The translations under genes were made by a program, and so were the position numbers. From the NCBI GenBank assembly GCA_945936135.1, contig CAMESG010000005.1:61609-125608 (forward strand): a DNA stretch of 64,000 nucleotides, given 5' to 3'. The notes below the pieces were generated by a model. The model was given only the letters and a program-made list of their open reading frames with translations, ran no database searches and was not told the DNA's origin. This DNA comes from an uncultured Mollicutes bacterium. GTDB lineage: Bacteria > Bacillota_I > Bacilli_A > RFN20 > CAG-826. Positions 15,994 to 24,721 of this stretch are shown one piece after another (the stretch's first letter is position 1; each line of letters opens with the position of its first letter).

Positions 15994-17178
15994 ATGCAGA
16001 TTGAAGATTTCGCGATATCCCCGGAGTTTGAAGAAGAAGCCCCTCTTTATGTCGACGCGAAGCCAAGCAGAAGAATCCTCGCCGGCTTGACCGATTATTT
16101 CATCGTTTTGTTCGTAGGGATGATCTTTTATTCCTTGCTCGTCAACATCGTGACCCATGGTCCTTTGGTGGCCAACGTCAACGAGGAAATGAATCTCGTT
16201 GTCGATGAGCAATTGAAATCCTATCTTTCGGAAGAGACAAACGAAGGAAGAATCAAAACCCCGGAGCAGATGAAGTTCACTTATGCGAGTCGTATTGCCG
16301 CTTACGGCGGAAGCGAAGAATCAAAAGACTGTTTATATCGCTTTTATTGCCTTTATGAGGCGGAAGAAGGCAAAGACCTTTGGACGGTTTCCGACTTCAA
16401 TGAGCAAATCCTTAAAATTGGCGAACAAGATTCGTTGTTTGTTTCGATTGGGGAAGGCAAGCCAGGCGCGTTAAAAGAAGAACTACGCTTGCCCTTGCAG
16501 GTTTATGTCGCCGCGGAAGACCCAAGCCAAATCCAAGAAGCCGAGCCTTTGAACGCCTATCGGACCTTGATGGAATTCTATGAGCCGGCGTTCAATGACG
16601 CTTGGGCGATTTTGATGAAAAGCTCGCCGGTAAACGAGCATTTCATCGCCTATGCGAACGCTTCAACGATCTACTATTTAGCGCTCACCTCAACGGCGCT
16701 TGGCTCCTACATCCTTTCTTGCGCCATTTTCCTCTATTTGGTGCCCTGCATCCATAAGAAGGGCACGACCCTGGGCAAGAAAGTCATGAAACTGGAACCA
16801 AGAAAGCCCGATGGAAACCATGTTTCTTGGGGTTCGATCTTCCTTCGAGCGACCATGGATCTCTTCGTCTATTCTTCTTGCCTCCCCTTCGTTCCGATGT
16901 TCATTTATGGGGTTGATGGTTTCTCAATGCCTTTGATGGCGGTTGGATCCTTCGTGGTACGCCTTTCTTCGTTCTTCCTCTTTGGCCTGCTGTTCGCGGT
17001 TACGACCTTGCTTTTCACCCTTATTCGAAAAGACCATTGGTCCTTGTCCTGCATGATCTCCTCGACGAAGATCGTGACGACCGATATGAGCCTTATCTCC
17101 GCGGAACGAGAGAAGATCCGCTTGGCGAAAGAAAGAGAAAAGGAAGGAGGGGCGCATGGACGAGAAGATCGAGCTTGA
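15994..17178 (+). CDS. RDD family membrane protein (first of a tandem pair)
   Basis: About 394 residues. A helix near the N-terminus begins with the RDD-type motif SRRILAGLTDYFIVLF. A long extracytoplasmic segment of about 150 residues follows, and then a C-terminal membrane region containing KKGTTLGKKVMKLEPRKPDG, the usual second RDD block (G-x-T-x-G-K). RDD proteins have been linked to ion or small-molecule transport, and none of that can be assigned here. The large inserted extracellular domain is unusual. It overlaps the next RDD gene by 23 bases. The start is placed at 15994 rather than 15988 because of the promoter position. Confidence 0.82.
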   Translation: MQIEDFAISPEFEEEAPLYVDAKPSRRILAGLTDYFIVLFVGMIFYSLLVNIVTHGPLVANVNEEMNLVVDEQLKSYLSEETNEGRIKTPEQMKFTYASRIAAYGGSEESKDCLYRFYCLYEAEEGKDLWTVSDFNEQILKIGEQDSLFVSIGEGKPGALKEELRLPLQVYVAAEDPSQIQEAEPLNAYRTLMEFYEPAFNDAWAILMKSSPVNEHFIAYANASTIYYLALTSTALGSYILSCAIFLYLVPCIHKKGTTLGKKVMKLEPRKPDGNHVSWGSIFLRATMDLFVYSSCLPFVPMFIYGVDGFSMPLMAVGSFVVRLSSFFLFGLLFAVTTLLFTLIRKDHWSLSCMISSTKIVTTDMSLISAEREKIRLAKEREKEGGAHGREDRA

Positions 17179-18235
17179 GTATTACAAGGCCCCAATGTCC
17201 AAGAGGACCTTTGCCTTTTTCTTCGATTTCATCTGCATGGCGATCCTCGCGCTTGGTTTTTTTGTCGCCGGGCGATCGATCCTTGAAGGAAGCGAGTTCT
17301 ATACCAGCGCCTTCGATACGTATGTAACGTTGTCTCGCGATTCGCATCTTTACGTTTACGAAGAAGCGGACGATAACCTGGTCACGATCACCGAGTATGC
17401 TTCGGTGGCCTTCGACGAGAAAAAAGAAGAACAGGTTTCTTTCCTGGAAGAACGCCTTTCTGCCTTCTATGTCGAAGACCCTCTTTCGATCTTCGATGGC
17501 CATGGGCAAGATGTCTATAACGCGCAAAAAGTGGGGGAATCCGCGATTTTGCGCGAAAACAAATTGCCGTATTTTGCCTTGAATTCTGCGTCAATTCCTG
17601 AGGCGATTGTCTCTTCCGAGGAACTTTTGCCCTTTTATCAAGAGGCGATGCTTTTGGCCCAAGGGCATCTTGGCGATAGCGATGAATATGCGACCGCCAG
17701 CCAAACCCTTTCTAGGGCCTACAACGTCTACATCATCCCCTCTTCGATTGCCTTGTCCTTCATCGTTTTCGAGTTCCTCGTGCCCCTTATTTTCTTCCGT
17801 CGTGGTTATGCGACCCTGGGGATGAAAACCTTTAAGTTGGCATTGCTTACATCCGGGGCCGTCTCGCCAAAATTCCCTCGATTCCTTGGGCGCTTTGCTT
17901 GGATGTTAATCGTTGAAGTTTTGGCGTCCATGATGACCTTTGGTGTGCCTTTGTTCCTCAACGTTGGGATGGCGTTCATCCGCAAAGACGGACAAGCCCT
18001 CCACGATTATATGGCGGGGACCTACATGGTCGATGCCTCCGATCAAAGCGTCTATTTCTCAAAGGAGGAATACCTCAAACTCAAGGCGAAAGCAGAGGCG
18101 ACGGAATCGCGTCCCTACCTTTCGAGTTGGAAGGGGGATCATTTGGAGGACACCATGCCTCCGATCGCCCCCAATGAGGACTTATCCTCTATTGAGGAAC
18201 GGAACGAAAGCCCCTATAATGGGAGTCACGAATAA
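17156..18235 (+). CDS. RDD family membrane protein (second of a tandem pair)
   Basis: A 359-residue relative of the preceding gene. It has an N-terminal helix with MSKRTFAFFFDFICMAIL, about 150 extracellular residues, then a membrane block with RRGYATLGMKTFKLAL and RFLGRFAWMLIVEV, and a hydrophilic, Glu/Ser-rich cytoplasmic tail of about 60 residues. A strong AAGGAGGGG site inside the upstream gene sets the start at ATG 17156. The ABC ATPase gene begins 19 bases after its stop with no terminator between, so the pair may assist or assemble the transporter, or may simply share its promoter. Different lengths of the insert argue for specialised roles of the two copies. Confidence 0.82.
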   Translation: MDEKIELEYYKAPMSKRTFAFFFDFICMAILALGFFVAGRSILEGSEFYTSAFDTYVTLSRDSHLYVYEEADDNLVTITEYASVAFDEKKEEQVSFLEERLSAFYVEDPLSIFDGHGQDVYNAQKVGESAILRENKLPYFALNSASIPEAIVSSEELLPFYQEAMLLAQGHLGDSDEYATASQTLSRAYNVYIIPSSIALSFIVFEFLVPLIFFRRGYATLGMKTFKLALLTSGAVSPKFPRFLGRFAWMLIVEVLASMMTFGVPLFLNVGMAFIRKDGQALHDYMAGTYMVDASDQSVYFSKEEYLKLKAKAEATESRPYLSSWKGDHLEDTMPPIAPNEDLSSIEERNESPYNGSHE

Positions 18236-18254
18236 GAACAGGAGTTCAGTCGAG

Positions 18255-19448
18255 ATGGAAATTCGCATTAAAGACTTGACCAAGGTTTTCCCGGGCAACC
18301 CCAAGAAAGGTATTCCCGACACCTATGCGGTGGACAATTTGAATATCGTTGTCCCCGACGGCCAGCTTGTTGGCTTGCTCGGACCTTCGGGTTGCGGGAA
18401 ATCCACCACCCTTTACATGGTTTCCGGCCTTTTGGAGCCGACCAACGGCGAGATCTGGTTTGGTGACGAAGACGTTACCGACCTTGAGCCGGAAAAGCGC
18501 GGCATCGGCTTGGTTTTCCAAAACTACGCTTTGTATCCGCATATGACGGTCTACAAGAACGTCGCCTTCCCGCTTACGAACCTCCGCCTCGTTGAACCGG
18601 TCCTTGGCGAAGACGGCAAGCAATTGATGAACGTCGATGGCAAGCCGGAATTCAAGAAGCGCAAGCTCACGAAGGACGAAATCGACAAGATCGTCCGCGA
18701 AACGGCCCGCATCGTCCAAATCGAACCCTATCTCGAACGTAAACCGAACCAACTCTCCGGCGGTCAGCAACAGCGCGTTGCCATCGCCCGTGCCTTGGTC
18801 AAGAAACCCAAGGTCTTGCTCCTTGACGAGCCGCTCTCGAACCTCGACGCCCGTTTGCGTTTGCAGACCCGTGAAGAGATCCGCCGCATCCAACAGAGCA
18901 CCGGCATCACCACGATCTTCGTCACCCACGACCAAGAAGAAGCGATGTCGATCTCCGACAAGATCGTCGTTATGAAACTTGGCGTCAAACAACAAGAAGG
19001 CGTCCCTCAGGACGTTTATAACGATCCGTGCAACAAGTTCGTCGCGAACTTCTTGGGCACCCCGCCGATCAACCTTTTCAAGGGCTTGCTCAAAGATCAC
19101 AAACTCTATATCGGCAACGACTGCGTCCGCGAAATCACCCCGGAAGAAGTCGAAGAAGCCGCGAAACTCGGTCGCGATCTTAACGATCAGGAAGTCACGA
19201 TCGGCATTCGCCCCGAAGGCATCGTGATCGACGAAAGAGCGCCCGAAATGTTCCATTTCCACGTCAACCGCATCCTTACCATGGGCCGCGACATCATGTT
19301 GGTGAGCGACCACGAACAAAAGCTTTCCGACACCAAGTTCGTCATTGACGCTTTCACCAAAGTGAGCGTTGGCGATGTCGTTTGCGCCGTTAAGCCCCAT
19401 AAGTGCTTTGCATTCTCTTTGGCGGATGGGGAGCCGCGTTTGATCTAA
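18255..19448 (+). CDS. UgpC/MalK/MsmK-type ABC transporter ATPase
   Basis: A 397-residue ATPase that powers a carbohydrate- or phosphoester-type importer. It has Walker A GPSGCGKST (residues 43-51), the Q-loop in VFQNYALYPHMT, signature LSGGQQQR, Walker B VLLLDEPLSNLDA and the His switch VTHDQEEAM. A regulatory TOBE/OB domain follows (IRPEGIVID). Between the Q-loop and the signature there is an insertion of about 20 residues (around VLGEDGKQLMNVDGK) not found in typical MalK or UgpC. The start is ATG 18255 with GGAG about 10 bases upstream. The frame is open 315 bases further upstream, but that part overlaps the RDD gene and lacks ATPase homology. Two permease genes follow at 1-base spacing. 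Confidence 0.95.
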   Translation: MEIRIKDLTKVFPGNPKKGIPDTYAVDNLNIVVPDGQLVGLLGPSGCGKSTTLYMVSGLLEPTNGEIWFGDEDVTDLEPEKRGIGLVFQNYALYPHMTVYKNVAFPLTNLRLVEPVLGEDGKQLMNVDGKPEFKKRKLTKDEIDKIVRETARIVQIEPYLERKPNQLSGGQQQRVAIARALVKKPKVLLLDEPLSNLDARLRLQTREEIRRIQQSTGITTIFVTHDQEEAMSISDKIVVMKLGVKQQEGVPQDVYNDPCNKFVANFLGTPPINLFKGLLKDHKLYIGNDCVREITPEEVEEAAKLGRDLNDQEVTIGIRPEGIVIDERAPEMFHFHVNRILTMGRDIMLVSDHEQKLSDTKFVIDAFTKVSVGDVVCAVKPHKCFAFSLADGEPRLI

Positions 19449-19449
19449 T

Positions 19450-20553
19450 ATGGCGCCCGAAAAGACCGCTCAAGAAAAAACGCCGTTCATTGCAAAGGCG
19501 AAAGGCTTTGTTGTCAACCTTTTCAAACCAAAAGAACGCGTGAGCGCTGACGCGGGTGAGAAGAACAACTGGAAGGCTTGGCTCTACCTCGCCCCCTGCA
19601 TCATTCTCCTCGCCGTCTTCACTTTTTACCCGTTGATCAACACGATCGCCATCGCGTTCTTGAAGAACTACGACTACATCCAGCAGACTTCCGAAGGCTT
19701 CACCCTTGAAAACTTCGGTGTTGTCTTGGGCTTGGTCGGTTACACCCAAAGCGGCGACATGGTGATGCGCTGGAACTGCACCTCGTTCCGCTCTGGCGGT
19801 GTCGTCGGCTCGTTTATCGATGCCGGCGGTGTGGTAAGAGATGCTTACTTCACGATGGACGTCATCAAGTACGCCTTCCCGAACACCTTGATCATCACCT
19901 TCATCACCGTTCCTATCTCGATCATTATCGCCTTGTTCATCGCGATTGGCTTGAATTCGATCCCTGCGTTCCACAAGGCCTTGCAGACGATCTTCTTCGT
20001 CCCTTACGTCACGAACGCCATCGCCGTCGGCATGGTCTTCGCCGTTTTGTTCGACTATCAAGGTATCATCAACTACCTCTTCGGTTTGGGTTCGTTAACC
20101 TGGATCGACCAAGGCGCGCCGGCTTGGCGAGCGATGATCGCCCTTTGCGTCTACATCGTCTGGCACTCGTTGCCGTTTAAGATCTTGATCTTGCTCTCTG
20201 GTCTCCAGAACATCGACAAGCAGTACTACGACGCTGCAAAAATCGACTCTGCGAGCGGATTTAAGACGATGATGAACGTCACCGTTCCTTTGCTTTCCCC
20301 GCAAATCCTCTACATCATGATCACTTCCTTCATCGGAGCGTTCAAAGAATACACTTCGGTTGTCGGCTTGCTTGGCAAACCTTCGACCGATGGCGGCGGC
20401 ACCAACAACATGTATACCGTCGTCTACTATATCTATGATATGGTCAAGGGCAATGTCCAATACGGCGCCGCGGCCGCGGTCTTGCTCTTCATCATCATCT
20501 TGATTTTCACGGGCATCCAATTCAAGGTGTCCAAGAAGAGGGTTCACTACTGA
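19450..20553 (+). CDS. ABC transporter permease, UgpA/MalF type
   Basis: A 367-residue protein with about six membrane helices, preceded by a 45-residue cytoplasmic segment. The first helix has the pattern AWLYLAPCIILLAVFTFYPL, and an extracytoplasmic loop of about 70 residues follows. The cytoplasmic coupling loop carries the EAA-type motif YYDAAKIDSASGFKTMMNVTVP, which contacts the ATPase. It pairs with the permease encoded 1 base downstream to form the channel. No substrate can be read from sequence. The usual ligands for this class are sugars, glycerol phosphate or phosphodiesters. The downstream binding proteins and nucleases make nucleotides another candidate, as inference. Confidence 0.93.
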   Translation: MAPEKTAQEKTPFIAKAKGFVVNLFKPKERVSADAGEKNNWKAWLYLAPCIILLAVFTFYPLINTIAIAFLKNYDYIQQTSEGFTLENFGVVLGLVGYTQSGDMVMRWNCTSFRSGGVVGSFIDAGGVVRDAYFTMDVIKYAFPNTLIITFITVPISIIIALFIAIGLNSIPAFHKALQTIFFVPYVTNAIAVGMVFAVLFDYQGIINYLFGLGSLTWIDQGAPAWRAMIALCVYIVWHSLPFKILILLSGLQNIDKQYYDAAKIDSASGFKTMMNVTVPLLSPQILYIMITSFIGAFKEYTSVVGLLGKPSTDGGGTNNMYTVVYYIYDMVKGNVQYGAAAAVLLFIIILIFTGIQFKVSKKRVHY

Positions 20554-20554
20554 T

Positions 20555-21613
20555 ATGGCTTACGACAATCGCAATTTCATCCAAAAGCTTCTCAAGATGC
20601 CGACTGCCGCGGAAAAGCAGGCCGCTCGCGAAGCAAAGCCGGAATATCAGGCCATCAAGACCTCGGGCATGACCTTGACCATCAAGGATCGCGCGAAAAG
20701 CGCCGATCAATTGGCCAAAGCCCAGAAGGTTGGCCGCATTCTCTGGCTTGTCGTTGTTTACGCCTTCCTTCTTTTCATGGCCTTGATCGTCCTCTTCCCG
20801 TTCTACTGGATGGTCATCACCTCCTTGAAGTCGACGACGGAAATCCGCTCCCTCAACCAGACGTTCTTCCCGACGCACGTGTTGTGGAGCAACTACATCA
20901 CCGTCTTCAATTCCTTTGATTTCGGCACGTATGTCGGCAACACCTTGGTCGTCGGCGTCATCTCGACCCTTGGCACCTTGCTCACTACGATTTTCGCGGC
21001 CTTCGCTTTTGCCCGTTTGAATTTCAAAGGCAGGGAAGCGATCTTCGGAATCTTGCTTGCCACGATGATGATCCCGGGCGAAATGATGGTCATCACCAAC
21101 TACATCACCGTTTCCCGTTTGCCGTGGTTTGAATTCGCGAACGGCGGCGTGCAGATGATCGATGGCTGGTTGACGACCAAGAGCGCCGTCTTCGCGGCGA
21201 TGATCGTCCCGTTCTGGGTCTCTGTCTTCTATATTTATTTGCTTCGTCAAAACTTCAAGCAGATCCCGAACGAACTCTATTTGGCGGCGAAAGTCGACGG
21301 CAAGTCCGATTGGCAATACCTCTGGAAGGTCATGGTCCCTCTTGCCTCCCCGACCCTTATCTCCATTTTCATCCTCAAGCTCATGGGCGCTTGGAACTCT
21401 TACGTCTGGCCAAACCTCGTCACGACGAACGATCCTTCGTGGCGTTTGGTCACGAACGCGCTTCGTGGCTCCTTCACCAACAGCAGCGGCGAGCCTCAAT
21501 ACGGCATCCAAATGGCGGCAACCATTCTTGTCACCGTCCCGTTGCTCCTCCTCTTTATCTTCTTCCGCAAATACATCATGCGTGGCGTTGGCCGTGCTGG
21601 TATCAAAGGATAG
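20555..21613 (+). CDS. ABC transporter permease, UgpE/MalG type
   Basis: A 352-residue membrane protein, partner of the preceding permease. After a basic, cytoplasmic N-terminus of about 65 residues come six helices. The sequence PFYWMVITSLKS near residue 82 is typical of MalG/UgpE proteins. The coupling loop ELYLAAKVDGKSDWQYLWKVMVP carries the EAA motif, followed by GAWNSYVWPNLV. The N-terminal cytoplasmic extension is longer than in standard MalG. The operon ends in a terminator at 21620, and the binding-protein genes then have their own promoter, allowing separate, stronger expression of the binding proteins. Confidence 0.93.
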   Translation: MAYDNRNFIQKLLKMPTAAEKQAAREAKPEYQAIKTSGMTLTIKDRAKSADQLAKAQKVGRILWLVVVYAFLLFMALIVLFPFYWMVITSLKSTTEIRSLNQTFFPTHVLWSNYITVFNSFDFGTYVGNTLVVGVISTLGTLLTTIFAAFAFARLNFKGREAIFGILLATMMIPGEMMVITNYITVSRLPWFEFANGGVQMIDGWLTTKSAVFAAMIVPFWVSVFYIYLLRQNFKQIPNELYLAAKVDGKSDWQYLWKVMVPLASPTLISIFILKLMGAWNSYVWPNLVTTNDPSWRLVTNALRGSFTNSSGEPQYGIQMAATILVTVPLLLLFIFFRKYIMRGVGRAGIKG

Positions 21614-21619
21614 AAGCCT

Positions 21620-21646
21620 CGCGCTTTCACAAGCGCGTTTTCTTTT
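21620..21646 (+). terminator. Terminator after the ABC permease genes
   Basis: A 7-bp stem CGCGCTT/AAGCGCG with loop TCAC, then TTTTCTTTT. Confidence 0.9.
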
Positions 21647-21698
21647 ACGGGAGTGAAAGCCCTTTCTTCCGTAGAAAGTTCTCTTGACACGGGGAACA

Positions 21699-21707
21699 TG
21701 ATAAAAT
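21699..21707 (+). promoter_or_regulatory. Extended -10 promoter of the binding-protein/nuclease operon
   Basis: TGA-TAAAAT (21699-21707) is an extended -10 element. A TTGACA lies at 21684, but only 12 bases away, so it is not a proper -35. The SD-led ATG is at 21754. Confidence 0.5.
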
Positions 21708-21753
21708 CAAAGGGCAATCGGCAATCGCATACCAACGCGGAAAAGGAGAACTA

Positions 21754-23229
21754 ATGCCAAACAAAAAGACCTCGATCATTCTTGCGCTTGCAAGCATGAC
21801 CATCCTCGCTTCTTGCGGGGCCCCGGGAGCTGGCGGCTCTAGTGCGAATTCTTCAGACAAATCGCAAGAGACGTCCGAAAAGACCTCGGAATCCGAGCAA
21901 AGCACGATGTCAACCCCCACTGAAGATGTGATTTTCGACCCGAAAGAAAACGTCGAAATCACCTTCTGGCACACGATGGGCAAGCAGAACCAAGAATATC
22001 TTGATCAGATGATCGCCCAGTTCAACACCATCTATCCGAACATCACCGTCACCCACGTCCAACAAGGTGGCTACGATGAAATCAACAACACCATCAACCA
22101 GAACCTCGCGACCGGCAACCTCCCGACGATGGCTTACTGCTACGAAGACCACGTCGCTGGCTACATCGACCACAACGCCGTTCTCGACATGACCCCCTAC
22201 ATCAACGATTCGACCTACGGACTTGGCCACAACCCCACGGGCTATGACCTCTTCGATGGCGGCGTCGAAGACATGACCGCCGGCTATTGGAAAGCGGGCT
22301 CGTCCTACGAACAAGCGGGCCACTACTCCATGCCGCACTCCAAATCGACCGAAGCCCTCTATTACAACAAAGACGTCTTCGAAGCGCACGGATGGACCGT
22401 GCCGAAGACCTGGACCGAAATGTGGGATCTCTGCGAGACCATCATGGCCGACCCGACCTATTCGGAAAACCCCGACTTCTATTGCTTGGGTTACGATAGC
22501 GACGCCAACCTGTTGATCAACCTCTTTGAGCAGAACAACTTGCCCTACACCACCGCGACGAAAGACCCCGTCACCGCATCGCACTTCGGCTTCAACACGG
22601 CGGCCAACAAGAAGATCGTCTCTGACCTCAAGGAATACCACGACAAGCGCTACTTGATCACCAAGGGTTCCAGCGCCAACAGCGCCTACACTTCCACCCT
22701 CTTCACCGCTTCGACCTGCTTGATGTCGATCGGCTCCACCGGCGGTACGAAGTACAACTACACCGAGAACTTCGTTACCGGCGTCTCCGGCGTCCCGCAA
22801 GCGGACCTCAATGCCCCGAAGATGCTCTCCCAAGGCCCGTCCATTTGCTTCTTCAAGCGTGGAACCACCCCGCAACAGCGCACCGCGGCCTGGCTCTTCT
22901 ACAAGTGGCTCAGCAACACGGAAAACTCCGCTTACTACGCGTCCAAGACTGGCTACAACCCCGTCCGCGACTCTTCCTACAACTCGACCTTTCTGACCGA
23001 TGATATGGCGAACGCCACCGGCGCTGATGGCCTTGTCCGCGACACCTTCCACTATGTCGGCGATCCGGATAACGGCTACACCGAAGGCCTCTTCACTTCC
23101 CCGGCCTTCAAAGGCAGCTCGGAAGCCCGCCGTCAAATGGATGGCTTGCTCTCTTCCGTCCTCCTTGGCACGAAAGACGTCGACAAAGCCTTCGACGACG
23201 CGATGCAAGCCTGCATCTTCGCTGAATAA
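21754..23229 (+). CDS. ABC substrate-binding lipoprotein, UgpB-like (paralogue 1)
   Basis: A 491-residue extracytoplasmic solute-binding protein anchored by lipid (signal peptide, lipobox LASC, Cys20) with a Ser/Glu-rich linker. The mature part opens with VEITFWHTMGKQNQEYL, the WH-x-M pattern of UgpB-type binding proteins for glycerol 3-phosphate and related phospho-compounds. Further family-like features are NLATGNLPTMAYCYEDHV, the conserved MSIGSTGGTKYN loop and QRTAAWLFYKWL. It closely resembles the next gene and must serve the transporter at 18255-21613. Ligand unknown. The ribosome site is AAAGGAG, with the start at ATG 21754. Codon use is strongly C-ending, which suggests high expression. 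Confidence 0.9.
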   Translation: MPNKKTSIILALASMTILASCGAPGAGGSSANSSDKSQETSEKTSESEQSTMSTPTEDVIFDPKENVEITFWHTMGKQNQEYLDQMIAQFNTIYPNITVTHVQQGGYDEINNTINQNLATGNLPTMAYCYEDHVAGYIDHNAVLDMTPYINDSTYGLGHNPTGYDLFDGGVEDMTAGYWKAGSSYEQAGHYSMPHSKSTEALYYNKDVFEAHGWTVPKTWTEMWDLCETIMADPTYSENPDFYCLGYDSDANLLINLFEQNNLPYTTATKDPVTASHFGFNTAANKKIVSDLKEYHDKRYLITKGSSANSAYTSTLFTASTCLMSIGSTGGTKYNYTENFVTGVSGVPQADLNAPKMLSQGPSICFFKRGTTPQQRTAAWLFYKWLSNTENSAYYASKTGYNPVRDSSYNSTFLTDDMANATGADGLVRDTFHYVGDPDNGYTEGLFTSPAFKGSSEARRQMDGLLSSVLLGTKDVDKAFDDAMQACIFAE

Positions 23230-23266
23230 GCGCCATCCCCTCTAAGGGGTTCTTAGGAGAATCCTT

Positions 23267-24709
23267 ATGACCAACACCACCAAAAAGACATTGATGATCG
23301 GAATCCTCGCCTTGGTTCTTGCCTCTTGCAACGAACCGGGCGGGGAGACCCCCAATTCGTCGAACACCGGTGCCGATACCGGAACCAGTGAAGCCACGGG
23401 CGACCCGTTCGATCCGAACAAACCGGTCGAAGTGACCTTCTGGCACACGATGGGCAAGCAGAACCAGGACATCGTCAAGGCGATGATCACCGAGTTCAAC
23501 CACGCCTACCCGAACATCACGATCAAAGAAACCTCGGCTGCTGGCGGATACGACGATCTTCAAAGCCTTATCTTGAACAACGTCGCAACCGGCAACCTCC
23601 CGACGATGGCCTTCTGCTATCCAGACCACGTCGCCGAATACTTGGATCGTAACTGCGTGCTCGATATGAGTTCCTATGTTGATGATCCGACCTACGGCTT
23701 CAAAGAAGAAGACGGCAAATCCACCGATGAATTCGGCGCGGTCCGCGTCGGCGTCAACGACTTCGTTTCTTCCTTCTGGCAAGAAGGGAAGGAGTACGTG
23801 AAAGAAGGCATCTATTCGGTTCCTTTCGCGAAATCCACCGAAGCGATGTTCTACAACAAGACCCAATTCGACGCCCACGGCTGGACCGTTCCGACCACGT
23901 GGGACGAGATGTGGGAACTCGCCAGAGAAATCCGCCAAGCCTATCCCGAAAAGGACGAAAAAGGCGAATACATCACCTATCCACTTGGCTACGATAGCGA
24001 TTCCAACTTCTTTATCACGATGTGCCAACAACGCGGTCTTGATTACACGACCAATGACCTCGTGAATCACGATTCGCACTTTATCTTCAACAACAAAGGC
24101 GTCAAAGACTTGCTCGCCGAGTTGAAAGGCTACTACGACGAAGGGCTCTTCAAGACGAAGGGTACCTCCGCGAACTCGACCTACACCTCGACCAAGTTCA
24201 CCGCTCAGGAGATCATGATGTCGATCGGCTCGACCGGCGGCACGACCTACAACCAGACTCAGAACTTCGAAGTCGGCGTGGCCGTTCCTCCTTCCGAAGA
24301 TCTGAATGCCCCCGCGGTTGTTTCCCAAGGGCCTTCGATTTGCTTCTTCAATCGTGCAACTCCGGCGCAACGCACCGCAGCTTGGCTCTTCTACAAGTTC
24401 ATCTCGAACGCGACCAACAGCGTCATCTACGGTATCTCCACGGGCTATCAGCCGGTTCGCTATAGCTCCTACGAGACCGAGTATTACACGGACTTCATTG
24501 AAGGCGACGCGGACAATTTGCTCGCAAAAGTCGCCGATTTGTCCTCCACGATGTTCGATAGCTACTTCACGAGCCCCGTCTTCGTCGGCTCTGCCCTTGC
24601 CCGTGACCAGGTCGGCAAAATGTTGCCCTCGGTCCTCCAAGGCACCAAGACCGTCGACAAAGCGATCGACGATGCGATGTCCAATTGCATCAACGGGACG
24701 CGCAACTAA
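23267..24709 (+). CDS. ABC substrate-binding lipoprotein, UgpB-like (paralogue 2)
   Basis: A 480-residue lipoprotein (lipobox LASC, Cys17) paralogous over its full length to the preceding protein: VEVTFWHTMGKQNQD, NVATGNLPTMAFCYPDHV, GWTVPTTWDEMW, MSIGSTGGTTYN and QRTAAWLFYKFI are shared with small changes. The duplicated binding protein with only one transporter suggests two related ligands or graded affinities. It follows paralogue 1 after 37 bases containing a small CCCCT/AGGGG hairpin, and starts from TAGGAG at ATG 23267. The nuclease lipoprotein begins 12 bases after its stop. Ligand is unknown, and nucleotides or phosphodiesters are an inference from the neighbours. Confidence 0.9.
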   Translation: MTNTTKKTLMIGILALVLASCNEPGGETPNSSNTGADTGTSEATGDPFDPNKPVEVTFWHTMGKQNQDIVKAMITEFNHAYPNITIKETSAAGGYDDLQSLILNNVATGNLPTMAFCYPDHVAEYLDRNCVLDMSSYVDDPTYGFKEEDGKSTDEFGAVRVGVNDFVSSFWQEGKEYVKEGIYSVPFAKSTEAMFYNKTQFDAHGWTVPTTWDEMWELAREIRQAYPEKDEKGEYITYPLGYDSDSNFFITMCQQRGLDYTTNDLVNHDSHFIFNNKGVKDLLAELKGYYDEGLFKTKGTSANSTYTSTKFTAQEIMMSIGSTGGTTYNQTQNFEVGVAVPPSEDLNAPAVVSQGPSICFFNRATPAQRTAAWLFYKFISNATNSVIYGISTGYQPVRYSSYETEYYTDFIEGDADNLLAKVADLSSTMFDSYFTSPVFVGSALARDQVGKMLPSVLQGTKTVDKAIDDAMSNCINGTRN

Positions 24710-24721
24710 GGAGAAACGAGC

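Noticed and set aside
17940..18254. N-terminal extension of the ABC ATPase frame into the upstream RDD gene
   Set aside because: The extension overlaps the RDD coding region and has no ATPase similarity. ATG 18255 has a proper ribosome site.
21910..24640. Long minus-strand frames (432 and 510 codons) across the two binding-protein genes
   Set aside because: These are shadows of paralogous genes with the same codon bias. No start signal, and the coding strand is clear from the signal peptides and family motifs.
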